This document shows, in pieces, positions 1-10,005 of a DNA stretch of 44,648 bases. Under the pieces are notes generated by a model. The model searched no databases and was not told the DNA's origin. It worked only from the letters and a program-made list of their open reading frames with translations. The translations under genes and the position numbers were made by a program. The DNA is from Xenoacremonium recifei (lineage: Eukaryota > Ascomycota > Sordariomycetes > Hypocreales > Nectriaceae), in NCBI GenBank assembly GCA_012184525.1, contig WOFQ01000114.1:1-44648 (forward strand), given 5' to 3'. Every line of letters begins with the position of its first letter. The stretch's first letter is position 1.

Positions 1-34
1 AGGGAACAGGCAGGTTCGACTCCTGCAGGACGTT
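1..34 (+). tRNA. Possible 3' end of a tRNA gene (partial)
   Basis: Positions 10-26 can fold as a T-arm: stem GCAGG pairs with CCTGC around the seven-base loop TTCGACT, which matches the conserved TTCRANY pattern. Positions 27-33 (AGGACGT) would be the 3' strand of the acceptor stem. The rest of the gene would lie upstream of the window, so the isotype cannot be read. Against the call, there is no TTTT Pol III terminator just downstream, and a T-arm alone can arise by chance. Confidence 0.4.
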
Positions 35-41
35 AATTAAT

Positions 42-71
42 AAAACAAAACAAAACAAAACAAAACAAAAC
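42..71. repeat. (AAAAC)6 microsatellite
   Basis: Six perfect tandem AAAAC units, directly after the possible tRNA 3' end and 3' of the gene at 141-953. Simple low-complexity repeat. Confidence 0.95.
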
Positions 72-140
72 CACAACGGTAGATTAGAATAATACAGAAT
101 AATAGAGGATAGCTTAAGAGCATACGAGATCTTGATCTAA

Positions 141-953
141 TTAATCAAACCTGGCTGCAGGTTCAATTATGATCTGAAATTCGACATCTTGCACATCCTC
201 GGTAGAGAGCGCCGGAGCCTTTACTTTATCGTCATCCGCATCCAGAGCATCTCTATTCTCTGTTTCCCTGAAGCGGACTCCATCGCTAAATACTTGGATC
301 CGGCCTTCAGACTCCCGACGCAGTCTATCCAACCACACCGTAGGGACGTTCCCCTCAAAGCTCACCTCCCTCAGGCTAGGCTGTCGCGCAATTTCCTCCA
401 ACCATTCGGGCTGTGCATAATGTTTCAAAATGAAGGTAAACCGTTCTTCTTCACCATCACCATGACTACCTTCTCCTACGGTCGATAGAGCTTCTTCCAC
501 CTTTGCCCGGAACTCATTCTTGAAGAACTTGATGTCCAGATGGTCGACGTTGGGACTGCGCCTGAGAAGGCTAAACAAAAAGGTACTCCACGATGGAGTC
601 ACGAAATTAGAGTTCTCGATGGCCACGACCATTGAAACACATCGCAACTGTTCAAATCGCAGATTGCCATGACATTTGAGGCCGATTTGTGTGCCAGGGC
701 CCTCACTTGACTCATGGACAATGATCTCAGTGAATGCAAAGGGGCTCATATCAGTGTACATCTTCTTGCAGGTGCACATAACTGACGGCAAGGACTCTTC
801 GTATGTACGAAAGAGAATTTCGGGGCACGTTGTTATTCCCATCTTCAAGAGGTCCTGGTCCGCTGGGGTGATACTGAGTCTCTGGATCTTTTCGCGAATC
901 TCCGCGGGAAGGCGGAAGAAAGGAGACTCCGTTTGTGGATCGATGAGCACCAT
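141..953 (-). CDS. Hypothetical protein with LPAEIR-type (F-box-like/2EXR) N-terminus
   Basis: Single-exon 270-residue protein starting at the ATG at 953. Residues 12-20 (FFRLPAEIR) match the short N-terminal motif seen in many fungal F-box-like or 2EXR-type hypothetical proteins. A cysteine-containing segment follows (MCTCKKMY, about residue 59), as is common in that group, where a helix resembles the Skp1-binding part of an F-box. The rest has mixed charged and leucine-rich character with no catalytic motif, signal peptide or membrane segment. These proteins form large, poorly characterised families in Aspergillus and its relatives. A role as substrate adaptor is possible but not shown. No intron is needed. 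Confidence 0.7.
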   Translation of the reverse strand: MVLIDPQTESPFFRLPAEIREKIQRLSITPADQDLLKMGITTCPEILFRTYEESLPSVMCTCKKMYTDMSPFAFTEIIVHESSEGPGTQIGLKCHGNLRFEQLRCVSMVVAIENSNFVTPSWSTFLFSLLRRSPNVDHLDIKFFKNEFRAKVEEALSTVGEGSHGDGEEERFTFILKHYAQPEWLEEIARQPSLREVSFEGNVPTVWLDRLRRESEGRIQVFSDGVRFRETENRDALDADDDKVKAPALSTEDVQDVEFQIIIEPAARFD

Positions 954-1458
954 GGCTAATCATGTATGCTAGTGATGTTCTTGTTGAAAATCTCCAGGGG
1001 CCTTGTTAGGTGTTTGGTCTGGGAACTGAGTTATGTGAACTGTTCAAGATTAGGCAGAAATGATCCCACTGCCCCCCGCATCATGCCAAGTATTAGTCAT
1101 CCGTGTATCTGCGCACGTGACAGAATGGAGAATTAGTCAGCTGATCATAACGAGCTGTTTGGTATCCTCCAACAGCCACCTCCAAAGTACGTTTTAGCAA
1201 TCACGTTCAAGAACAGTTGACAGCCAGGTAGTAGCCAACCCTAAAAGCTCACTGTGCATTTATTGTTGTACTGAAAATAAGGTACTTGGTATTTTTCTTT
1301 TCTTTTCTTCACCCTTTTCCGTCCCATTCCTTGGGAAACAATATTCTGAACTCCAGTTATAGGGTAGCTAGGCATTTGAAAGCATTAAGAGGATAGTTCG
1401 TCCAACCCAAATGCAAACGGAATATTGTCTTCCTGACAGTTGTAAATGGAGGTTCTAA
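954..1458. other. Intergenic, no gene seen
   Basis: Spacer between the promoter side of the hypothetical protein and the 3' end of the GST gene. It holds a pyrimidine tract (TTTTC units, about 1289-1312) but no coding potential that I could support. Confidence 0.6.
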
Positions 1459-2186
1459 CTATTTGCGATGCATCTGTTCGGCCTCTGCTTGAACCTTACG
1501 CGAAACAAGCTGCACGGACTTTCGTCTAACGAGCTTGTCCAGCCAAGCGTCAAACCTTGGCCATTCTTTTGTGTTCAAGTCGGGACAAATGAGTGGCAAG
1601 AGGAATTTAAAGTACGGAACAAACATGAGGTCCGCATACGTCACCTCGTCTCCAACCAGATAAGAAGTGTCCTGTTTTCCTAGATGCGCATCAATGACAC
1701 CGATAATGCGTCTCGTCTCTTTATCGTAACGTTCAATTGCGGAGGGGAGCTTCTCCGGATGAAATAACAAGAAGAAGCCCTTCTGACCCATATACGGGCC
1801 CTGCCCGCTCATTTGAAAGTGTTCCCAGCATCGAGTGATATGCTTTTCCGGAAAAGACGTGTATTGGAGAGTGTGGTTCGTGTCGTAAACATCGATAAGG
1901 TAGTCGATAATGGCACCAGACTATGCAGTCAGCTCACGGTTGAAATATCGGTGTACTGTCAACGTACCTCCCATAGCGTAATATTATGGTGGTTTGGATC
2001 AATCAAGGCAGGCGTACGGCCATTTGGGTTCAGCGAAACAAAAGGCTCGGCCTTGAGGCCACTTTCCGGTACGTTTTCAGACTCCCATGGTATCCCCAGC
2101 TCCTCGAGGATAATGACGACTTTCCAAGGATTGGGGCTCGGGCCGTGAGTATAAACCTTAACGGGCTTCAAGTCGGACGAAGACAT
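1459..2186 (-). CDS. Glutathione S-transferase, Ure2p-like class
   Basis: Two exons: 1968-2186 (start ATG at 2186) and 1459-1920, joined across a 47-nt intron (1921-1967) with donor GTACGT, acceptor ATAG and a CTGAC branch-like sequence. The product is about 226 residues, the usual GST length. The N-terminal thioredoxin-fold domain has the fungal Ure2p-like signature PNPWKV, then NPNGRTPAL, and the splice restores LWESGAI, the glutathione-contacting Glu-Ser motif. The C-terminal helical domain (about residue 90 on) includes SYLVGDEVTYADLMFVPY, typical of the class. It should conjugate glutathione to electrophiles in the cytosol. It is transcribed divergently from a Zn2Cys6 regulator across a promoter with three repeated CGG-N8-CCG sites, so regulation by that neighbour is a reasonable inference. 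Confidence 0.93.
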
Positions 2187-2250
2187 TTTGATGATGACAA
2201 TTGGATAACCTAAAGATTGTTGTTTATTGCAAAGAACAAGCGGGAGAAGG

Positions 2251-2260
2251 ATTTTATATA
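2251..2260 (-). promoter_or_regulatory. TATA box of the GST gene
   Basis: Reads TATATAAAAT on the minus strand, about 65-75 nt upstream of the GST start codon, a suitable place for a TATA element. Confidence 0.55.
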
Positions 2261-2291
2261 TGCGCGTCCTGTAGCGATACACACCCAAATG

Positions 2292-2383
2292 CGGATCGGA
2301 CACCGGGCCAGGTATGTTGGAATCTAGCCCCGGATCGGACACCGGACCAACGCTGGAATTATGCGTCGGATCGGGCACCGGAC
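2292..2383. promoter_or_regulatory. Three direct copies of CGG-N8-CCG element in divergent promoter
   Basis: Near-identical copies at 2292-2308, 2331-2347 and 2367-2383 share the core CGGATCGGRCACCGG (39- and 36-nt spacing). Each core has inverted CGG/CCG triplets with an 8-base gap, and a nested CGG-N3-CCG. Paired CGG triplets are the classic half-sites of Zn2Cys6 dimers. The block lies in the roughly 300-bp interval between the GST and a Zn2Cys6 regulator, so it may bind that regulator. The repeats are visible; the binding is inferred. Confidence 0.7.
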
Positions 2384-2493
2384 ATGACGGAGTCGGTGAC
2401 CCACCCTCCGCTTGGGCTGAATTTCTCAGCATTTGTCAGCGGTAGCCTCTTGCTCGCGCCCTTATTCAAACTTTAGAAGTCTCAGCTCTATTT

Positions 2494-4748
2494 ATGACAA
2501 TTCCAATGTCTTCGGACATGACACAGCCGACGCCGACCATCATGTCAAGCACCGCCTTTACTGCAAGCCCCTGGAGCTGCCACAGCTGTAGACGCCGCAA
2601 GATTCGATGTGATCGACGAGATCCCTGCACGTCGTGCCTCCGAGCCGGACTAGACTGTGGATTTCCGTCCGATGGAAAACTGCCCACTCGGCGGCACGAT
2701 GTTAGCGAACAACCTCGAAGCCAACGTAAGAGACAGACGGAGCTTCTGAACCGTCTGACACATTTAGAAACCCTAGTAGATGAGCTCAGTGCGCAGGTGC
2801 AAGCTGATGCGAGGATTGGCCACGTCTTTCATGAGCAGAATGTCACCAATAAGGAGCAGCTCAAAGAGTATCCGGAAGCAGAGCCCATACTTCCACAGCA
2901 AACCGGCCACCTCGTCAATGACGGCAATGGGAAGGCCTACATTGGTAACGTTGTCTGGGCATCAATATATAGCCAGGTTTGTAGTTCTTCTGTTATCTTC
3001 CGTACATGTATTTTCCACTCATACTTCTGTAGTTGAAATCCATTCGCAAAGCTGTCGTGGATGATGGTACGCGAGAACAATGGCATTGCGATGACATAAA
3101 TACATCAGTTCCTTGGACGCCCTCGTTTCTCTGGTTTGATGCTACTTTTGATACATTGGTAGCGTATCCAGTCATTTCTCGCATCTCGCCCCTGTGGGAT
3201 GTTTTCCTTGACCGCATGAATATGTTTATCAGGATTTTGCATGTTCCATCTATAACGAGGATAATTCAACAGATAGCTTGTAAGTAGAACACTTCCATCC
3301 CGAAATAATTTCGCACATTTCCAGTCTCATGCCGGATTAATCTTGCTGCTCCTCCTTCATTGTCTTATGCAAATAATTCAACGTACAGGAGTGTTTTCCT
3401 TATTCTTCTTTGCTTTCCTCTAACAGGAGCAGCCCAACCAGGCACATACCGATTGGAACCCGGGACAGAAGCCTTGATAGTGAGCATTTCGCTGGCGGCA
3501 GTGACGTCTCTGGCGGGCGAAGAGGTCCGAAATTTCGAACTTTTATGCTGTCCTGCAACTAACTTCAGACAGGTCATGACCTTATTTGGTCAGGCGAAGA
3601 CGGATCTGCTGTTTGAACTGACTGTTGCTGCCGAGAAAGCCTTCAGTCAAGCCAACGTCCTCAATACGAGTGACCTGAATGTCATACGTGCATTCCTCAT
3701 CTATCTCGAGAGCATGGTTATTACAAGAGGCACAAGAGCAATATGGTCGATGAATGGCCTCCTCATTCGAGCTGCACAGTCTGCAGGTTTACATCGGGAC
3801 CCGGCTCACTTTGCAGACATTTCACCTTTTGAAACGGAAATGAGGCGACGCCTTTGGTGGCATATTTGTTTTCTGGACTCTAGAGTCTCGGGCTGCCAGG
3901 TCTCTGAAGTCAGTTTGACCGAAGACATGTTCGATACACTTACACCCAGCAATGTCGAGGACGAAGACATGCATCCCGATATGACTTCGCTACCTACTAT
4001 CAAGGAACACCGCACTGATAGTTCTGTTTCTATCATACGATGCGATCTCTGGCGGCTTCTACGAAAGATCCAGTCCAGCATGTCGACTCTACCACACCAT
4101 ACGAGGGATAAGCCGAGCGGAAAGGAGCTACTGCAGAGTATTCGTGATGCAAGAGAGAGAATCAAGAACGTGCATGCATCTCAGACTGCGACTGAAACCA
4201 AACACATATTTGCGGAGAAAATCGCGGAGATAGACTTGCAGAACATGGAGATCTGTGTGAGATGCTACTCTCTATCACATAGCCAGACGACGCAGGATCA
4301 ACCACCTCAAACCCGAAGCGATGACTGTTTTCGCGTCGCACTACGTGGTTGTGAATCCATCAGAGCTTTGCTAGATGACGTCTCAATAAGTAAATGGGCC
4401 TGGGTCTTCCAGGAGAGCATTTTCTGGCCGCCCTTATCTTGCGTTCTCATGGAGCTGTGCAATCGGCGTTGGGATTCTATGTGTGAAAGAGCTTGGGTTG
4501 TTGCTGAGCAAAACGCTAGACATCTTACTAAGGGCCGTGAGGGAGACGAGGTGTTTTACACGCCACTGGCTAATCTTTTGGACACAGCGCGGAAGCACAG
4601 AGAGCAGGAACTGAAAAAGTCCGTACTGCAAATAGGTGAACCATCTAGGCAAGATCCGATGGTTCTGTGTGTACCATCGCCAGACGGAGTTATGCTGGAG
4701 AATGCGCAGTCGATTTACGGAAACTTCCTCGATACACTTCTACTATGA
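2494..4748 (+). CDS. Zn2Cys6 transcription factor with fungal-specific TF domain
   Basis: Exons are read as 2494-2976, 3033-3279 and 3325-4748, giving roughly 717 residues. The intron at 2977-3032 is clear (phase 0). The second, 3280-3324, starts GTAAGT and ends CCAG. The N-terminus has a full zinc cluster (CHSCRRRKIRCDRRDPC, then SC and LDC; about residues 29-55), followed by a basic and coiled linker (LLNRLTHLETLVDEL). The middle homology domain is recognisable by FETEMRRRLWWHICFLDSR. The segment after intron 2 (about 3360-3430) is hydrophobic and poorly TF-like. A further in-frame 48-nt candidate intron (3525-3572, AACTAAC branch, ends ACAG) may also be removed, so the exact middle is uncertain. 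It faces the GST gene and may control it and itself. Confidence 0.88.
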
Positions 4749-5403
4749 TTCCGGATTGTCAGACATAAATTCGGCAGTGTGGGACTCTCCAAGAAGTACG
4801 GTAGTTGGAATCAACCTAATATGTAGCCTTATGAAGGTAGCAGGGCCCTCCAAACGCTGCAGCCCGGGGGAGGGGCTTCTGTCGTCGTGTAAACAACTCA
4901 AGTCACGATTTTTCCAATGAAAAGGGTACTGCGCCGTCACCGGCTGTTATGAACATATGGGTAAATAATGAAAGACTTCATCACATGTCAGCATTATCTC
5001 TAGGCAAATAAGACCCTATCTCGGATCAGTCCTGGTATCTCTTAGAGTCACCAGAGGTAGTATTGACGAATCATGCTGAAGTAGTTGATGCTGGGATCTG
5101 GAAAGCTAGTATATGCATTTAATCACACCACCGCCTTACTTAGCCCATATAATATTAGTATACAAATGGAAATTCAGTCCAATGTTACTCTCTCATTATG
5201 GTTCAACACCCATTCATGGTCATATATCTGCGTCTGTGATTAACAGGGCACTTATATGGGACCTGGAATAAACTTTACTATAGCGTTCTTTCCTAATTGC
5301 CATTAGAAGATATATCTTATAGTAGTAAGTGGAATTCCTACAGCCTATACTGAAAAAGTGCAGGCGTGAGCCGAAGAAGCACCTGATACTGTTATCAAGT
5401 TCT
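4749..5403. other. Intergenic, convergent 3' ends
   Basis: Region between the ends of the Zn2Cys6 regulator and the permease. AT-leaning in places (about 5100-5340), with no coding region or repeat that I could support. Confidence 0.6.
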
Positions 5404-7017
5404 TCACACCTCCCCGACTGCGACGCCTCCACTCATACCATGCAGATTTTCCACGTAGAGGGGTTTCGGGACGGTGAAGAATTTTCGCGCATGGAAAATC
5501 CAGTTTATACCTGCACAAACAGACGCAACTCCAACAATTGCAATGGCCCAGTTCATGGAGTTTAGATCCACGGGGATGTACGTTGGAAAAGCAGTAAATA
5601 CGACTGCCAACCAAGTCCAACCTAGTGCAACAACATTAATGACCCGACCGATTTTGCCGAGTTTAAAGTAGTGGTCATTTCCAACAGCTTTCCAACCACT
5701 CAGAACAAGGCCAAGTATCGGCATCGAGTAGGAAGCATACAAACAGATAATGGAGGCACTGAACATTCCGTTCAAAATGGTTGAGGGCCCAAATTGAAGA
5801 AGTGCTAATGCCACTGTGATGATTGTTGCAACATAGATGGCGTTGACAGGGAGTTGCCATCTTTTATCCACCTTGCTGGTCCACCGTGACATGGGAAGAG
5901 CATTTTCGCGAGCGAAGGACCAGATAATTCGGCTCAGTGTTGTTGTGAGGAATGAAACGTCAACTAGGTAGATAATGGTGGGAAACAGGGCCGCTGTAAC
6001 CGTTAATGGAACGGAGTCTAGGGCATCGAGAAAGAGTTGATAGAGTGGCTGCGCACCAATGGGGTCGAGTAGGTGAACAGGGTCGACCATGCAGAAAAGA
6101 TAGACTACAGCCATAACCAAGCCACTCAGAGAACAGAGGGCGCATGTTCCGATCATAACTTGGGGGATCTGCTTCTCAGGATGAGGAAGTTCTTCAGCCA
6201 TGTGAGACGCGACGTCAAAGTAGCCCGTGCAAATAAGACCTGGAAGAAGGCCTAGCATAAATGTTACTCCATCTGAAGACCAACCGGTCTCGTTGACAAT
6301 ATCCACAAAGACAACCCGAGCTGATTGCTTGGGAGCCCGAGCTAATAATGCAACGAAAACAAACACCGTACCCGCATTGACGAACCAAGCCATTGCTTTG
6401 GTGACGAAGGGCATTGTCTTGAAAAAGGGAATGTTGAAGACCAGCCCAAATAAGGCTGATCCGAGAGCCACGAGGAAGAGCTGGTATGGCGTGGCGGCGT
6501 ATGTTTCGTTACAAACGGATATAATGCCGAGTGTAAGATTTCCGACGAATAGTAGAGTGCCCGTCGAAGCAAAGGTCCAGCCGAATATCGTAAAGCACCC
6601 AACCCAATAAGTGCATACTCGAGCGTATTTCTTCGGCATGAGTGCGGAAGTCCAAAAGATTTGTCCTGTTTGTCTTTTTATCAGTGACGGGCAACGGAAT
6701 TACCACGATAAACACCTACCCGATGTGTGAGGGAAAACAGAAGCTATCTCTGCAAGGCTTAAGAAGCATGTAACGTTCATAATGGCGCAGACCAAGTAGC
6801 AATAAAAGAAATAGGGGCTTCCGCCTACACCAACTGTAAACACCAAGTACGTGCCAATGGCCAAGGGAGTTGCCGAAAGCGTGTAGGCCATGCCAATAAC
6901 GCTGAACGCATTGAATGGTTGCTTCAGCTTCGAGAACTCTACCTCGCCGCCAGCCGTTGATGGCGGGCTCGTAGGGCGATGCTGTTCAGAGTGTGGTTTT
7001 CCTGTCCTTGAAATCAT
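5404..7017 (-). CDS. APC-superfamily permease, choline/GABA/amino-acid type
   Basis: Two exons: 6720-7017 (start ATG at 7017) and 5404-6665, joined over a 54-nt intron (6666-6719; donor GTAGGT, acceptor ACAG), giving about 519 residues. The splice restores PHTSGQIFWTSALMP, characteristic of fungal choline/GABA permeases (TC 2.A.3.4, Hnm1/Uga4 relatives). About twelve hydrophobic segments are visible, with cytoplasmic termini. FARENALPMSRW after the eighth or so segment is a conserved loop of this family. It should be a plasma-membrane proton-coupled importer of choline, GABA or another amino compound; the substrate cannot be read. It is the first of a set of metabolic genes reaching to 21.8 kb, with about 3 kb of empty sequence between it and the next gene, so cluster membership is uncertain. 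Confidence 0.93.
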
Positions 7018-10005
7018 GTTGTCGGTGAAATAAGTGTTGATGAGGGTTGGGTTTTCAACAGAGAGAGAAGAGGGACTGAAGTTCTGGGTTCAGGTAGCAG
7101 CCTGCGCCTCTTATTATATTGGCCCGGATTGATCGAACTTTCGCGACGCCTATCAGGGACTGGTCGGACCCCCTGACATCCTCGCCTAGCTGTGTTGATC
7201 CATCACCAGCGGGGCCCTGAAGGCCAAGTACTGGACGGCGTTCAAAACATGGGGAAGTGCGCTAGTCACTAATCGCGGCCGTACGAGCCCGAGAATTTTC
7301 TTTCTACAGCGACCGCGTATTCCTCGTGATAAAGCGCTATTTCCACACGATAGGCATGTGGCATTCTGACTGTACCATAACAAGGAAATATCATGACATT
7401 GTGAGATAATACTTGCAATGCTTCTCATAACCCGTAATTAGATACTCTACGATAAACAAAATTTTTAGGAACCTCCTTCATGCTAAATGTAGAGACGATA
7501 AGGAAAATGATGTAGAATTAGACAATACCAACCATGGAGTTAGCCGATACTCAACATGATATTTCCATTTAGAGGCATAACTTCCTAGCGGAACCGAATT
7601 AAGGCACATTATCCGCTTCAAGTGCCGAGAACCGGAATAGGGGATCCTACTATTTATTCCATGGAAAGTTGCACTGCGGTGCCTGCTCTTGGGACCTCTG
7701 CGAACAGGCGACTGGGTAGACAAGAGACAAACATTTCTACGTAGTAGGTATAGCCGGCGCTTCATATCGTAATCGATTATCATGATACTGCTTGCCATAA
7801 TGCTGAAACTTAGATTGAGGAACAGCACAGAAACTCGTATTTTGGCTGTATACTGGATGGTCCATATACACTAGTCTTGTTGAGAGTAGAGTAGCCATCC
7901 ATATTAATAACAGGTAATGGAGTACGCGGGAATCCAATAAGAGATTATTAGAGCGTATTCCCGAGGAAAGGACATTCCCGCAGCCATACAATCGCGAAAC
8001 CAACAACAATCCTTGCTGGTCCAGCCAGGAATGATGTACACAGAAGATCGCATTATCTAAACTAAGTCATATGGAGATTAGTGTATCCTGTTTTCTCTCC
8101 CGACCAGCCGTTTTAGGGTTAGTGGCTGCCCGTTATCAAGTTTTCGCTATCAGTCTGGTCTTTTCCGCCTCTTTGAGTGTCGAAAGACTGCACTAAAGGA
8201 TTCGCAGGGGCTAGAGGCCAATCAGGAACGTCGAGTGAAGCGCGAATCTATGTATACAAGAGTACGGAGCAGAAGGGCCGGCTGGCGTTAACTTAGCCAC
8301 GGTAACAGCCCGGTTATCGTATCCCCCTCTGGCTCCCAGCCCTCCTCTTGTTACTGTATGGGCACTAGTGAGTGATCTTAATGAGTGCATGAATTCCTCC
8401 TAGTGCAGTCTTGTGTCACTCAAAGTGATCTATCTCTTCTAAAGCAACTCTTCAGGCATACGGCTTATATTGAACGTGCTCGGAATACATTACTATTTTT
8501 GCTTTTCGCCTATCTCCGATCTCCAAGCATCAGCTCAAAACAAGAGGAAGGGTTACAAACGATCTGTCTGTTATTTGGTGCAAACTGAATCCACGTCCTG
8601 GCTTCATGAAGTCGTGATCTTTCCGTAGAGATCTGAAGAAATCGAAAAGCGTCTGTATTGCACCAAAGCACTGTGTTGAAGACATTATTCACGGAATACG
8701 TCTCAAAAAGATGTTGTTGCCGAGTATCCAAGTAACATTTGGTTCAAACAATAAGGGGTGGGAAGAACACATTGTGTAAGAAAATCTTGTTATGGTAGAA
8801 GCAACTCACGTCACGTATTATCTGGGCCATTTACCTACATAATTTGATGTGCCACTTCAGTTGAGACATGTCGGAGGAGTGATTAGAGTAACGTTTGCGA
8901 GAGATGTTGATGACCAAGGGCGTCCGAAAATGAAGAATTATGCATTCTAGTAGATGGAATGGCATTGGTGTGCTTTAGTGGCGTGAGCTCACGGCCAGGA
9001 AGGCACTGGAGTATCTGAGCGTCGGAACTTGCCGCCGAAGAGACACTTCCGTGGCTGGATTGAGCCTCATCGACAACTGGGAATTGCTTGCCGGCAAGTT
9101 TCCCTTTACTCGCAACTCCCTGGTTTCACCGGAGACGCATGGTGTATCCGGGGCAGAGCAACCGTCGACGAAGGGAACTCTCACAATTTGACAAGGTGCG
9201 GTCGCATCTTATTCGAAGTACTATAGTCTACAGCGCTCCCAAATTGTTGGAAACTGAACTGGATGGCAAAGTAACAAACGCGCCTTTCGTTACTACTTGG
9301 CGGTCAGTTGGCAAGGACGTAACTTGAACGTTCTTCATGTTCTTCGTTAGGGCGGAGTGGATGGTTCCTTGGTAGGGGGGATAAGATAGGACGTTGCTGT
9401 GACTAGCTACTAAACACCCGCGCTGTGTCTTCCATCCGTAATATTCGGGAACAAGAATATGCCCCTCCGTATAAGAGGAAAATTTATGGATGCTGGATGG
9501 AGGGCAAGATTCGTAGCAGATTTCCTCACTTTTACACGACACAGAAGAAGCGGTAATTGAATACATCAATGAGGTCGCACGTTTGAGATATTTCTCATAC
9601 TTCGAAAAGTGCGAACATCGCATTGGATTAACTGCTGATCTGGCCTCGAATCGAGACAGCGCATGGGATCACATGGGGGCTGTACAGGTCACTTCCGTGC
9701 GAACAGTAAAATGTGTGCGTGCCAATATTATGAACCTAATTATATGCATGTGCGCCCTGAAACGGAAAGGTCTCATGCGGACAACACAGTACTCTGCCCC
9801 ACCTAATTGTTGCATTACGTTATTAGTGTAAAATTCACTACGATAATATAAAATCTCTCACTCCTGCAGATTTACCCGAGCCGTCCTAAAAGTCATTCAG
9901 TTTACGAAGTATCCATCCCCACGCAGATGTTCCATCAAGACGATCCATATACGTATTCCTTACGCATTGTTTGCATATTATTTCTCGAAAATCTCGTCCA
10001 ATATT
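7018..10005. other. Long intergenic region, no supported gene
   Basis: Nearly 3 kb without a gene that I recognise on either strand. Open frames are short and translate to sequence without motifs. A 207-nt stop-free stretch at 8985-9191 (+) with protein-like composition but no ATG could be a gene relic. A 131-residue frame at 9228-9623 (-) has many cysteines and serines but no recognisable motif. The permease promoter is at the left end and the regulator A promoter at the right. Confidence 0.5.

Noticed and set aside
7478..8009. Overlapping minus-strand frames as small genes
   Set aside because: Both translations lack motifs and regular composition, and they overlap each other in different frames.
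9228..9623. 131-residue frame on the minus strand as a cysteine-rich secreted protein
   Set aside because: No signal peptide, no regular cysteine spacing and no family motif; probably a chance frame.
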